From NCBI GenBank assembly GCA_034003585.1, contig JAVEYH010000040.1:1-26098 (forward strand): DNA of 26,098 nucleotides, written 5' to 3'. The translations under genes were made by a program, and so were the position numbers. Below are positions 5,972 through 14,287 of the stretch, piece by piece. This DNA is from JAPXSY01 sp034003585. Its GTDB lineage: Bacteria > Verrucomicrobiota > Kiritimatiellia > RFP12 > UBA1067. How positions within the stretch are numbered: the stretch's first letter is position 1; each line of letters opens with the position of its first letter. The notes beneath the pieces are model-generated. The model ran no database searches and was not told the DNA's origin. It saw only the letters and a program-made list of their open reading frames with translations.

Positions 5972-8900
5972 TCATTCGCGGGGTTCCGCGATCACCTCGC
6001 CCGCAAGCTGCTTCTTCTGTTCCGCCGCATCGAACGTGCCGTAGAACGCGGCGTTCGCGTCCATCCAGGTGTAGAGGCGTTCCCATTCTTCCGGTGACAG
6101 CCGCACCTTGCCGTGGCCGGATTCCAGCCGCTTCGCGAGCGGGCTGGCCAGCGCGCCGAAACGCAGCGGTTCGGTAAGCGGCTCATAATTATTATTGGGC
6201 GCGCCCCATGAGGAGTACGGAACGTGCCGGATCAGCGCGTTGAACGATTTGGTGGCCCACCCCTCCGGCTGTCCGGTCAGCACCGCCCGTTTCGGCTCTT
6301 TGCCGTCGTGGCACGACACGCAGTGCCGGTCGAGGATCGGCTGCACCAGCCGGGGATAGCTGAAGGGCCGCGAGCCCTCCGGTCCCGGCGTGATCGTTGA
6401 CGGCGGGCGGCGGGTCGCCAGGGCCTGCGCGTGGGGCGGCTCTTTCTTCATGCGGTGCTCGTGGCACCCGATGCAGGTTTCCGTTTCACCGGGCTGCAGG
6501 TAGATGAGGCTGCGCATGGTCTGAACCGCGCGGCCTTGCCCGTCCAGCGCCTGCAGATAGAGCGGCGTGCGGGCCGGCGCCTCGAAATATGCCGAGCCGT
6601 CCGGCTCGACCGGCACGGTGCCGAGCACCTGGCGCCCCAATGCGCCCAGGCCCGCCGACACCTTGGGCGAATCGATGTCCGGCGTGGTTTTGAGCAGCAC
6701 CTGAAAGAGCCGCAGGCGTGTGACCGGGCGGTTCGTGGGCAGGTAGGGCCAGCTCTCCATCACATTGCTCAGGAAGAAAGTCCCCCGACCCTTTTCGCGC
6801 AGGCCGGGATCGACCGCGGAGGCGATCTCCGGCGGCCGCGCGCGCGGGGCCAGCGGCCGCGCCCAGAGGCTGGAGAGGTTCGGGTCGCGGTAGAGCAGCT
6901 CGCGGTTACCGTGCGCGTCGCAGAGGTAGATGCCGAACAGGTTGGGGAGATTCGGCCCCGCCTCGCCCACCAGTTGATCGAAGCTGTAGGAGGCGAGGAA
7001 AAGCGTTTCCGAGAACGGCCACGGCGATTTGTAGCAGTGGCCGGGCCAGCGCCGCTCCTGCTCGGTGGGCGCCTTTTCCCGGGCCTCGTCTTTCAGCGGG
7101 CTGCTCCAATACCCGGTCGTCGGCGTGTCGAAATCGTACGGCACGGCAGGATTCGGGCCGCGGGCCAGCGGCGACTCGGATTCCGGGAAACGCACATCGG
7201 GCGTGAGGCGCGTGAGCGGTTCCCGGCCGTCCACGCCTTTCGTGGTGTCCACCCGGATGACGGACCCGGCGCTCATGCCGTGATGCGGCGCGGCCGTGGC
7301 CAGAATCCGCGACGAGCCCGGGATCGCGCGCGCCTCCCAGACGCCGGCCGGGTTCCAGGTGTTGTTGCCGTAATAGATCCGCACGTTGCCGCCGTCCGGC
7401 CGCGCCGACCAGAGCTGCTGATACAGCACCGCGTTGCGGTCCACGTAATCCCAGCGCGTGTAGATCACGCGGCCGTCGTTCAGCAGACAGGGGTCCCACT
7501 CGTGGGTCTCGTGGAACGAGATGCTGCGGGGGTTCTCGCCGTTCGGCCCCATGCGCGAAAGCGTGTAGACGGGACAGGGCCCCCGGCCGCAGCGGTGGAA
7601 GCCGCCGCGCCGGGTCGAACTGAAAAGGATGTCCCCGCCCGGAAGATAGACCGGGAAGAAATCGTCCACGCCGTCCGACGTGAGCCGCCGCACTGTACCC
7701 GTTACGAGAGAAAGCTCGTAAAGATTGTAATGCGGTTTCAGCGCGTCGGGGGTTGTCCCGCGACGGCGCTCGCTCGGAAAGCGGGTGACGGGGCAGTAGG
7801 CGAAAAGCAGGCTCCGGGCGTCAAACGAGAGTTCGGGCGTCATGAAGTTCCCGGCCGGGAGCGAGGCCGGCGTGAGATCGCGCGTGCGCATCGTGACGCC
7901 CGGCTGCTCCAGCACGAACAGTCCGCCGCCGGGCCGGGAGAGGAACCCGTACACCTGAGTGAGCTGATGGCTCATGACGGAAGGCGCGTGCCGGGCGAAG
8001 AGCAGCGGCGTCCGGGCGAACAGGGGATTCGCCAGCAGCGCGGAGCGCCGCACCCGGTGAAGATCGAGCCAGAACGCCTCCCACTTTGTTTCGGGCGCGT
8101 CCGCGGCAGGACGCCGCGCGCGCAGCGCCTCCCGCTCTTCCGATGCCAGCCCCGCCGCAGCCATGCCCGTGAAAAGCCCCTCGCACGCCTGCGCGTAGGA
8201 GCGCGGTTCGCGCGGCGTGCCGATCCCGTCCGTCATGCGCCAGTCCCATTCGACCAGCGCCTCGGCGATCTCCGGAAGCGGGTCGGGCGAGCAGGCCACC
8301 GGCTCGCGCGAAAACGGCCGGCGCTCCGGAACGAGGGTCAGCGGCTTGCCGCCCGCCGTCACGCCGGTCAGCCGAACCGCGCCCGCACCCTTGTCCGCGC
8401 GGATCACAATGGCATGGCTCTCCGCCGTACAGACCGGCGCGGCACCCTGAAGCGTCTGCGCATGGAACCGAAGGTCCCCCAAAACCGCCGATCCGGGATC
8501 GAGCGCGATCCGCACCTCGCTCCCTTTCCGTAGCACCGCCGTCAGCCGCCACCCCTCCGGCACCGTCCCGTGGCCCGTCAGCAACACCTGCGTGCCTTCG
8601 GCGGTAGGGACGCCTCCCCGAGGCGTCCGCGGACGGTTCGGGGAACCGTCCCTACCTTCGCCTTCCGCATAGAACCACACCCCCGCCGCCGTGGCGTGGG
8701 CGGGAACGAGCGGTTTGCCGTTCAGGGCCAGCGACGCGCGGGCCGACGCGGCGCGCGGCGCGCGGATGACGAAGTCGTAGGCCGCCAGCGTGGCGGCGAA
8801 GTCGGTCGCGTGGCCGCGGTCTTTGCGGAAATCCACCAGCACGAACGGATTGCGCGCGCGCGCGGCCTCGGCGAGCCGCATGACGCTCTCCGGCGGCACC

Positions 8901-9538
8901 GACGTGTCCTTGCCGCCCGCGGTCACCGCCAGCGGCATGGTGAACCGCTCGGGGAAGTTCACGGCGCTGCGTTTGCGGTACTCTTCGGGAACCGCCGTTT
9001 TCGAACCGCCGAACGAGGCCGCGATCGCGTCCTGGAAGTTCGTGTAGGTCACATGGTCGGCGAGCCCGTTGACGGCCACCACGCCGTCGATGAGTTCCGG
9101 ATGCAGGGCCGTGAAGGTCAGCGCGGAGCTGGCGCCCATCGAGCCTCCGGAGAGAATCACGCGCCCGACCTTGTGCCGTTTCCTGAGATCCCCGATGATC
9201 TGCAGCAGGTCCGCCTCGGCCGCGGGCCCCATCCACGAGGTCGTCGCGCGGTAGTCGGGCGTCACGAAGATCATCCGGTTCTGCGCGGCGGCCACGCGCG
9301 AGGCGTGCGCCTCGCCGCGCGATTCGCGTATGAACTGCCAACGGTCCGAGCCGTGCCCGTGCAGGGCGATCAGCAGGTCGTGCGTTTGGGCGGAATCGAA
9401 CCCGTCCGGCAGCAGCATGACATAGCGCTGTTCCGTCCCGTCAAACGCCGCGGTGAACGCCACGTCGTTCGTCACGACCGCGCCGGCCGCCCCCCCGGCG
9501 GCCAGCGCGATGCCCAGAAACCCGATGCCTACCCGCAT
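5972..9538 (-). CDS. Secreted esterase fused to a HzsA-like propeller with two CXXCH motifs
   Basis: A 1188-residue exported fusion. The ATG at 9538 is chosen because AAAGGGG precedes it, a signal peptide follows (MRVGIGFLGIALAAGGAAGA), and it begins 14 nt after the upstream stop. Residues 20-260 are an alpha/beta hydrolase: Ser133 in GGSMG, with Asp211 and His243 completing a plausible triad. Residues 265-400 are a linker region that contains an 18-residue stretch (295-312) encoded exactly by a 54-nt repeat. Residues 520-950 are a WD40/TolB-like propeller (LLFAYCP, DILFSSTRRGG, DGRVIYTRWDYVDR). Residues 960-1170 resemble the C-terminal part of HzsA-like proteins of PVC bacteria, with PLYLQALD, TMRSLIYLQPGE and haem c motifs CIGCH (1022-1026) and CVSCH (1073-1077). 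Possible roles are ester removal from a glycan coupled to an electron-transfer or sensory module. The fusion order is read from sequence; the function is inferred. Confidence 0.85.
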   Translation of the reverse strand: MRVGIGFLGIALAAGGAAGAVVTNDVAFTAAFDGTEQRYVMLLPDGFDSAQTHDLLIALHGHGSDRWQFIRESRGEAHASRVAAAQNRMIFVTPDYRATTSWMGPAAEADLLQIIGDLRKRHKVGRVILSGGSMGASSALTFTALHPELIDGVVAVNGLADHVTYTNFQDAIAASFGGSKTAVPEEYRKRSAVNFPERFTMPLAVTAGGKDTSVPPESVMRLAEAARARNPFVLVDFRKDRGHATDFAATLAAYDFVIRAPRAASARASLALNGKPLVPAHATAAGVWFYAEGEGRDGSPNRPRTPRGGVPTAEGTQVLLTGHGTVPEGWRLTAVLRKGSEVRIALDPGSAVLGDLRFHAQTLQGAAPVCTAESHAIVIRADKGAGAVRLTGVTAGGKPLTLVPERRPFSREPVACSPDPLPEIAEALVEWDWRMTDGIGTPREPRSYAQACEGLFTGMAAAGLASEEREALRARRPAADAPETKWEAFWLDLHRVRRSALLANPLFARTPLLFARHAPSVMSHQLTQVYGFLSRPGGGLFVLEQPGVTMRTRDLTPASLPAGNFMTPELSFDARSLLFAYCPVTRFPSERRRGTTPDALKPHYNLYELSLVTGTVRRLTSDGVDDFFPVYLPGGDILFSSTRRGGFHRCGRGPCPVYTLSRMGPNGENPRSISFHETHEWDPCLLNDGRVIYTRWDYVDRNAVLYQQLWSARPDGGNVRIYYGNNTWNPAGVWEARAIPGSSRILATAAPHHGMSAGSVIRVDTTKGVDGREPLTRLTPDVRFPESESPLARGPNPAVPYDFDTPTTGYWSSPLKDEAREKAPTEQERRWPGHCYKSPWPFSETLFLASYSFDQLVGEAGPNLPNLFGIYLCDAHGNRELLYRDPNLSSLWARPLAPRARPPEIASAVDPGLREKGRGTFFLSNVMESWPYLPTNRPVTRLRLFQVLLKTTPDIDSPKVSAGLGALGRQVLGTVPVEPDGSAYFEAPARTPLYLQALDGQGRAVQTMRSLIYLQPGETETCIGCHEHRMKKEPPHAQALATRRPPSTITPGPEGSRPFSYPRLVQPILDRHCVSCHDGKEPKRAVLTGQPEGWATKSFNALIRHVPYSSWGAPNNNYEPLTEPLRFGALASPLAKRLESGHGKVRLSPEEWERLYTWMDANAAFYGTFDAAEQKKQLAGEVIAEPRE
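8603..8656 (-). repeat. 54-nt twin-hairpin repeat, copy B, inside a coding region
   Basis: Two hairpins (GGACGCCTC-CCC-GAGGCGTCC and GGACGGTTC-GGG-GAACCGTCC, allowing end overlap) are joined by a short GC linker and bounded by GGTAGGGAC and GTCCCTACC. It is an exact reverse complement of copy C over 54 of 54 bases. In the minus-strand gene it supplies exactly 18 codons (residues 295-312, starting GRDGSPNRP) with no frame change and no stop. A near-copy of 9 nt (GCCTTCGGC at 8594-8602, GCCTTCCGC at 8660-8668) flanks it. Confidence 0.92.
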
Positions 9539-9552
9539 GCCATCACCCCTTT

Positions 9553-11175
9553 CTACTCCACCCCGATGATCGTCCCCATCGAATAAAACTCGTACGCGCC
9601 GATGTCCACCCGGCCGGAGTGCGGATCGACGCGCGGCTTGAAGGCCAGGTCCACCGCACTGGCCATCCACTCCGCGTTCAGACCGGCGTTCACGCAGGGC
9701 GACCCGCCTACAGGCCGGTAATCGCCGCCCGCAGGGTCGCGCAGCAACGGGTTCGCCGCGAGGTTGTTGCCGCCGGCCATCCCGTTCGTCACGGACGTGC
9801 AGCAGTTGCTGTAGATTCCGCCGGACCAATCTGCGCTGCTGAGTGCCGTGTTGGCGTACAGGATGGTGTTCTGTATCCGTGAGCCCGCATTCATGAATAT
9901 TCCGCCGCAGGATGTTCCCGAACTGTTGGTGACCCGATTGCCGTAGATCGTGCAGTTCTGGACGGTCGACGTCGCACTAAAATTAATGCCGCCGGCCTTG
10001 CTGGCCGCAAGATTCTCCGCGATCAGGCAGTTCGTGATCCCCTGTCCCCCCAGATAGGAATGCAGTCCTCCGCCGACGCCGGTCGCACTGACCGTGCGGT
10101 TCGAAACGATGATGCAGTTCTCGAACACGCCGGGGCCGACAAAATAGGCGCCGCCGCCGTAGCCGTATCCGCGGTTCCACGCGATCAGCGAGTTTTTCAC
10201 GGTGCCGCCGCTCTGGAATTTGACGCCGCCTCCTCCGTTGTTCGCAATCAACACGCCCGCCTCGTTATCCACAATCGTACAGTCCGCGGCAACGCCCCCA
10301 CCGTTGAGGTAAATCCCGCCGCCCTCCGTGGTCGCCCGATTCCCTTTGACGATGCAGTTCGTCACCCAACAACCCGCAACCGCGTATACCCCGCCGCCAT
10401 TCTTCGCCAGATTGTTGCTGACGACGCAGGTGTCGAGCGTCCCGACGTTGCTCGATGCGAGCGCCACCCCGCCTCCATCCGTCCCTGCCGTATTTCCGGT
10501 GATCCGGCATCGGGTGACCCGGGCAGGCACGTCCCACCAGCTGAAATACACGCCGCCGCCGTTCGCTCCGGCACGGTTGCTGACCACCGTGCAGTCGACC
10601 ATCAGCGAACCTTTCCTGATGTACACGCCCCCGCCGCCGTACCCCCAGCCGTCCTGGGTCCAGTTGTCGCGGAACACGCAGTTCGTCACCAGTGTGGCGG
10701 CGCAGGAGAGCCCGCCACCGCCGTACCCGCCGCGGTTGCCGGCGAACACGCAGTTGCGGATGGTTCCCGCATCGGAAAGCACGCCGCCGCCGTAATTGTT
10801 GTCGTTCGGAAGATAACCGTTGGTGATCGTGAGGCTGTCCAGCAGCGCGTCCGCGTGGTTGAGATAAAAGAGCCGGTTGGTGGCGGCGGGATACCCGCCG
10901 ATCACCAGCGTCGCCTCCCGGTCGCCGAACCCCCGGATCTTGATGCCGCGGGAAACGGAGATCTGTGCGGACACCGCGTACTGGCCGTTGGAGACCCACA
11001 CCACATCCCCGGCCGTCAGCGCCTTGTCCACGCCCTTCTTGATCGTCTGAAGCGGCGTAGCCCAGCTCAACCCGTCCGCCTCATCGCTGCCGTTCGGGGC
11101 AACGTGGTATTCCGTCGCAAACGTTGTGCGGAGCAGCGCCGATAACACGAGTCCACAGCACAGAATCGTCTTCAT
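9553..11175 (-). CDS. Secreted right-handed beta-helix protein
   Basis: A 540-residue protein with a signal peptide (MKTILCCGLVLSALLRTTFA), started by the ATG at 11175 behind a strong AGGAGG site. The first mature segment (YHVAPNGSDEADGLSWATPL) is the usual N-cap of DUF1565 and pectate-lyase-like proteins. Residues 110-480 contain about ten rungs of the form NC-x-hydrophobic-x-x-N-x-GGGG (NCVFAGNRGG, TRCRITGNTAG, DTCVVSNNLAKNGGG). The end matches the choice-of-anchor Q type C-terminus (NPLLRDPAGGDYRP, SPCVNAG, DIGAYEF). Such proteins bind or cleave polysaccharides, often pectin-like or uronic-acid polymers, but no catalytic residues can be assigned. It sits in the IclR-led run, 37 nt after the DUF4838 gene and 14 nt before the esterase fusion. 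Confidence 0.85.
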   Translation of the reverse strand: MKTILCCGLVLSALLRTTFATEYHVAPNGSDEADGLSWATPLQTIKKGVDKALTAGDVVWVSNGQYAVSAQISVSRGIKIRGFGDREATLVIGGYPAATNRLFYLNHADALLDSLTITNGYLPNDNNYGGGVLSDAGTIRNCVFAGNRGGYGGGGLSCAATLVTNCVFRDNWTQDGWGYGGGGVYIRKGSLMVDCTVVSNRAGANGGGVYFSWWDVPARVTRCRITGNTAGTDGGGVALASSNVGTLDTCVVSNNLAKNGGGVYAVAGCWVTNCIVKGNRATTEGGGIYLNGGGVAADCTIVDNEAGVLIANNGGGGVKFQSGGTVKNSLIAWNRGYGYGGGAYFVGPGVFENCIIVSNRTVSATGVGGGLHSYLGGQGITNCLIAENLAASKAGGINFSATSTVQNCTIYGNRVTNSSGTSCGGIFMNAGSRIQNTILYANTALSSADWSGGIYSNCCTSVTNGMAGGNNLAANPLLRDPAGGDYRPVGGSPCVNAGLNAEWMASAVDLAFKPRVDPHSGRVDIGAYEFYSMGTIIGVE

Positions 11176-11212
11176 CGTCCGACCTCCTCTTTTCCGTTTG
11201 GCCCTTTTCCCC

Positions 11213-14200
11213 TCAATACAACAACCGGCCCTCTTTGATCAGCAGGCGGCCTTTGCCGTCGCTGCCGTTTCCTCCTGCCATCCTGAGTGTAACACGGTTA
11301 TGCCCGTGCCGCAACGCCCCGAGCGGCACCGGGATCTCCGCCGCGCCCCAGCGCGCCGCAGGGAAATCCGGCGTGCCGGCGTAGACCTCCTGACCGTTGA
11401 ACGCGACCTTCAGAACCGGCCGCCCCGACACGTTCTCGCTGCGCCCGATCACCCGGAAGACCGCGTTCCACGGATTGTCCAGCCATTCGATCACGCCCGT
11501 GGCGATCTCCCTGCCCGATCCGGGCGCCTCCACAAAAATCACCCGGTTTGTCCCGTCCTCCCCGACATGCTCCACTGTCTGTTTGAAATAACCGGGATTC
11601 AGCCTGACCCCGTCCGGCTCGGCCTTTGCGGGTGCGGCGTGTGCCGAGAGATACCCGGCGGGGTCAGCCGACGCGAGAAACGCTTTGACGGCTGGCGCTT
11701 CGGCAAGGTTGTCGGCCCCGGCATCGAGGCCGCTGACGCTCAGGAGCCACCCCCGCGCCGTGAGCCCGGCCTGTCCGAGCCGGGCCGGGCAGCCGATGCG
11801 GAGGAACTCGCGGAGCCTGCGCGCGAAACGCGCGGTGTCCCGCTCCCGCCCGTTCACGGGATTCCGCTCGTACAAATCGACGAACAGCAGGCACAATTTC
11901 TCTTTCCGCACGCGCTCCAGCCGCGCCGCGTCACCCGCGACCGCCTTTTCCGCCGCGGCGAAAAGCGGTTCGGCCTTCTCCGCCAACCCGGTCTCCAGCA
12001 GTCCCGGCGCATAGTATTCGCAGCGCTGGTAGTGCGGTTTGCGCTCAACGGTCTCTTCCAGCAGCCCGTGATATTGCCGTACCTGCGGCGCGGCCGCGCC
12101 GTAATAGGCCGCGAAAAACGCCTCGGCCATCCGCTGCTCATCGGCTTCCGGGGCCCAGTGCAACTCGCCCAGCAGATAGCGGTGCAGGTCGCCGAACGAG
12201 ACCGGCGTGCCGCAGTAGCGGATCGCGCGCACGGCGGGGCAGGCCGCATAGGTCCGGATGTTCGCGACGCTGGCCCGCAGCGCGCCGTTCGGATACAGGG
12301 CGTACGGGTAGACCTTCGGATACTCGAAGCCGATCATCTGACCGGGCGCCAGAATATCCATCCAGCCTTTGAAGTGCCCGTGCGCCGGCTTGTTCACATC
12401 GTGCTCCAGCGGATGGAACTGGCTGCGCGCGCCGCCCCAGCAGTACGGCGCGAACAGGACCGTCACGTTGCGCGCCGGGCGCTCGCGCGCAGGCGGGCTC
12501 TCCGAATACGGGGTGTAGGCGAGAAAGACCAGTCTCTTGTCCGGATATTTCGCGCCCACCCGCTCCGCGACCCGGTTGACGAAGAACATCAGCCGGTCGC
12601 TGCTGCCGTGGCCCTCCACATCCAGCACCCGGCAGGCGTCGCACACGCACCACTCCGGGCCGTCACCCTGCATCACGTCAAAAAGCTCGCGGTCCGGCTG
12701 CTGGCCGATCCAGTTGATAACGTTTTCGGCGGCGATCCGCTGGACCTCGGGATTGGACATGCAGAGATGGACCGTCATGCTGCCGGACGGCACAAGCCGT
12801 TTCCCGTTTGAGCGCAACGCGTAATACTCGGGATGCGTCTTGCCGTAGAGCGAGTACGGCACCAGCAGGTCGGCGCTGTGATCCCACATGTTCCCGTACA
12901 CGCCCGCCTTCCGCTCCCGGGTCTCCCGCGGATTCCCGCGTTTCGACGCGCCGAGATAGGCGAACCGCGGCTTCTCGTCCCACCCCTTGCCGACTGTGAA
13001 GCGTTTGCCCTGCGGATAGGTCTCGACCGTGGGCCGCGTTTTCTCATCCTCCCAGAAGGCCGGATCGCGCCGCACATAAAACGCGCAGCCCACGCGCGTG
13101 AAGAAGCGGTACACGCCCTGCAGCGTGTAGTACGGGTCCGATCCCGCGATCCGGATCAGGCCGCCGGAGACCCGCACGGCATAGCCGTCGCCCGGCGCCT
13201 TGCGCTCCTCTCCCGGCTCCGCGCCGCCGGGCAGGGAGTCCCCGATCACCAGCAGGCCGGCCGTGCCTGGCGCGGGGAGCGCGTTTGTCACCGCGAGCGC
13301 GGGCGCCGCGCCGGTCAGCCGCCCGATGATCCGCACCGCCTCCTCCGCCGCCGCGCGCTCCAGCGGCGCCGCGTCCGCCGAAACCGCAACCGCAGTCACG
13401 CGCGTCCGGCCGTCCTCCCCGATAAACAGCCCCGCGCCCTCCGACGCGGCCGGATAGTCCTTCGCGATGACGCGTCCCCGGTTGTCCACGGCTTTGATCC
13501 GATAGCGCCCGACCGCGCTGACCCGGATGTTGGTCGCGAATTCCGTCTCGGTGCCGGCTAACAGCGGAGAGTGGTAAATCGTCTCGCCGTATTCGTTGTC
13601 CACCGCCACCTGCAGCAGCCCGTCCCTTTTCACGCGCAGGGTCAGGATCGCGAAGGCCGGATAGATCCCGATCTCGTCGAAGCTCACCCGGTTGCGCTCG
13701 TACACGACTCCCGCGCCGAGCGAGAGGAAGGTCGGCACGGATGTCTTCCGGTAGGTGAACGGCCCGCTGGTGAACCGGCGCCACGCGACTCCGGTGGGAC
13801 CGCGGATCACGGCCGTCGCTTCGATCCGCTCCTCCTGCGGCGCGGCTTTCCAATCCCGGGTGTAATGCGCGAGGCCGAGTCCGCTGTACCCGGAACCCAC
13901 GGCGTCACTGCGCGCCAGACAGGAGAGAACATATTGCCCCCCCTCCTCAAACAGTTTTTCTTGAGGCGGCAGAATCCGGGTCAGGCCGAAATTCCCCTGT
14001 CCCCACCCGAGGTTCAGGGCCGGCAAGGCGTTACGCGTGTCCACATGCAGGGCGTTCGTCCCGGCCGCGGCATCGCCGGACAGTCCCACGAGCAGGCCGT
14101 TCGTGCGGTGCAGCGCGAGATCGCATCCCCATTTCGCTAACCCCTCCTCAAACCCCGGGTTCTCCGCCTCCAGCAGATTCCGCACCGGCAGCGCCGGTTC

Positions 14201-14287
14201 GGAGGTGACCCGGATCTCGACCGGGGCGGCGGCGGCAAGCCCGGCGCAAGCGGCCAACAGCAACAGGCACCTTGCCCGACATTTCAT
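11213..14287 (-). CDS. Secreted DUF4838 protein with carbohydrate-binding-like flanks
   Basis: A 1024-residue exported protein. The ATG at 14287 overlaps the previous stop as ATGA, and GGGGAGGGG lies upstream; the first 21 residues are a signal peptide. Residues 38-210 look like a carbohydrate-binding jelly roll (NPGFEEGLAKW, VSFDEIGIYP). Residues 300-395 resemble the small alpha/beta domain that precedes GH20-type barrels (AAEEAVRIIGRLTG, YYTLQGVYRFF). Residues about 400-720 fit DUF4838, with MQGDGPEWCVCDAC (539-552) as the recognisable Cys-rich signature. The C-terminal 130 residues form another beta-sandwich. DUF4838 is thought to be a glycosidase-like TIM barrel of PVC and Bacteroidota polysaccharide loci; its activity is not established. 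Its place in the operon supports glycan processing. Confidence 0.85.
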   Translation of the reverse strand: MKCRARCLLLLAACAGLAAAAPVEIRVTSEPALPVRNLLEAENPGFEEGLAKWGCDLALHRTNGLLVGLSGDAAAGTNALHVDTRNALPALNLGWGQGNFGLTRILPPQEKLFEEGGQYVLSCLARSDAVGSGYSGLGLAHYTRDWKAAPQEERIEATAVIRGPTGVAWRRFTSGPFTYRKTSVPTFLSLGAGVVYERNRVSFDEIGIYPAFAILTLRVKRDGLLQVAVDNEYGETIYHSPLLAGTETEFATNIRVSAVGRYRIKAVDNRGRVIAKDYPAASEGAGLFIGEDGRTRVTAVAVSADAAPLERAAAEEAVRIIGRLTGAAPALAVTNALPAPGTAGLLVIGDSLPGGAEPGEERKAPGDGYAVRVSGGLIRIAGSDPYYTLQGVYRFFTRVGCAFYVRRDPAFWEDEKTRPTVETYPQGKRFTVGKGWDEKPRFAYLGASKRGNPRETRERKAGVYGNMWDHSADLLVPYSLYGKTHPEYYALRSNGKRLVPSGSMTVHLCMSNPEVQRIAAENVINWIGQQPDRELFDVMQGDGPEWCVCDACRVLDVEGHGSSDRLMFFVNRVAERVGAKYPDKRLVFLAYTPYSESPPARERPARNVTVLFAPYCWGGARSQFHPLEHDVNKPAHGHFKGWMDILAPGQMIGFEYPKVYPYALYPNGALRASVANIRTYAACPAVRAIRYCGTPVSFGDLHRYLLGELHWAPEADEQRMAEAFFAAYYGAAAPQVRQYHGLLEETVERKPHYQRCEYYAPGLLETGLAEKAEPLFAAAEKAVAGDAARLERVRKEKLCLLFVDLYERNPVNGRERDTARFARRLREFLRIGCPARLGQAGLTARGWLLSVSGLDAGADNLAEAPAVKAFLASADPAGYLSAHAAPAKAEPDGVRLNPGYFKQTVEHVGEDGTNRVIFVEAPGSGREIATGVIEWLDNPWNAVFRVIGRSENVSGRPVLKVAFNGQEVYAGTPDFPAARWGAAEIPVPLGALRHGHNRVTLRMAGGNGSDGKGRLLIKEGRLLY

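Noticed and set aside
6431..8533. A 700-codon plus-strand frame opposite the esterase/HzsA-like gene
   Set aside because: It is antisense to conserved haem motifs and propeller blades and has no recognisable domain or signal.
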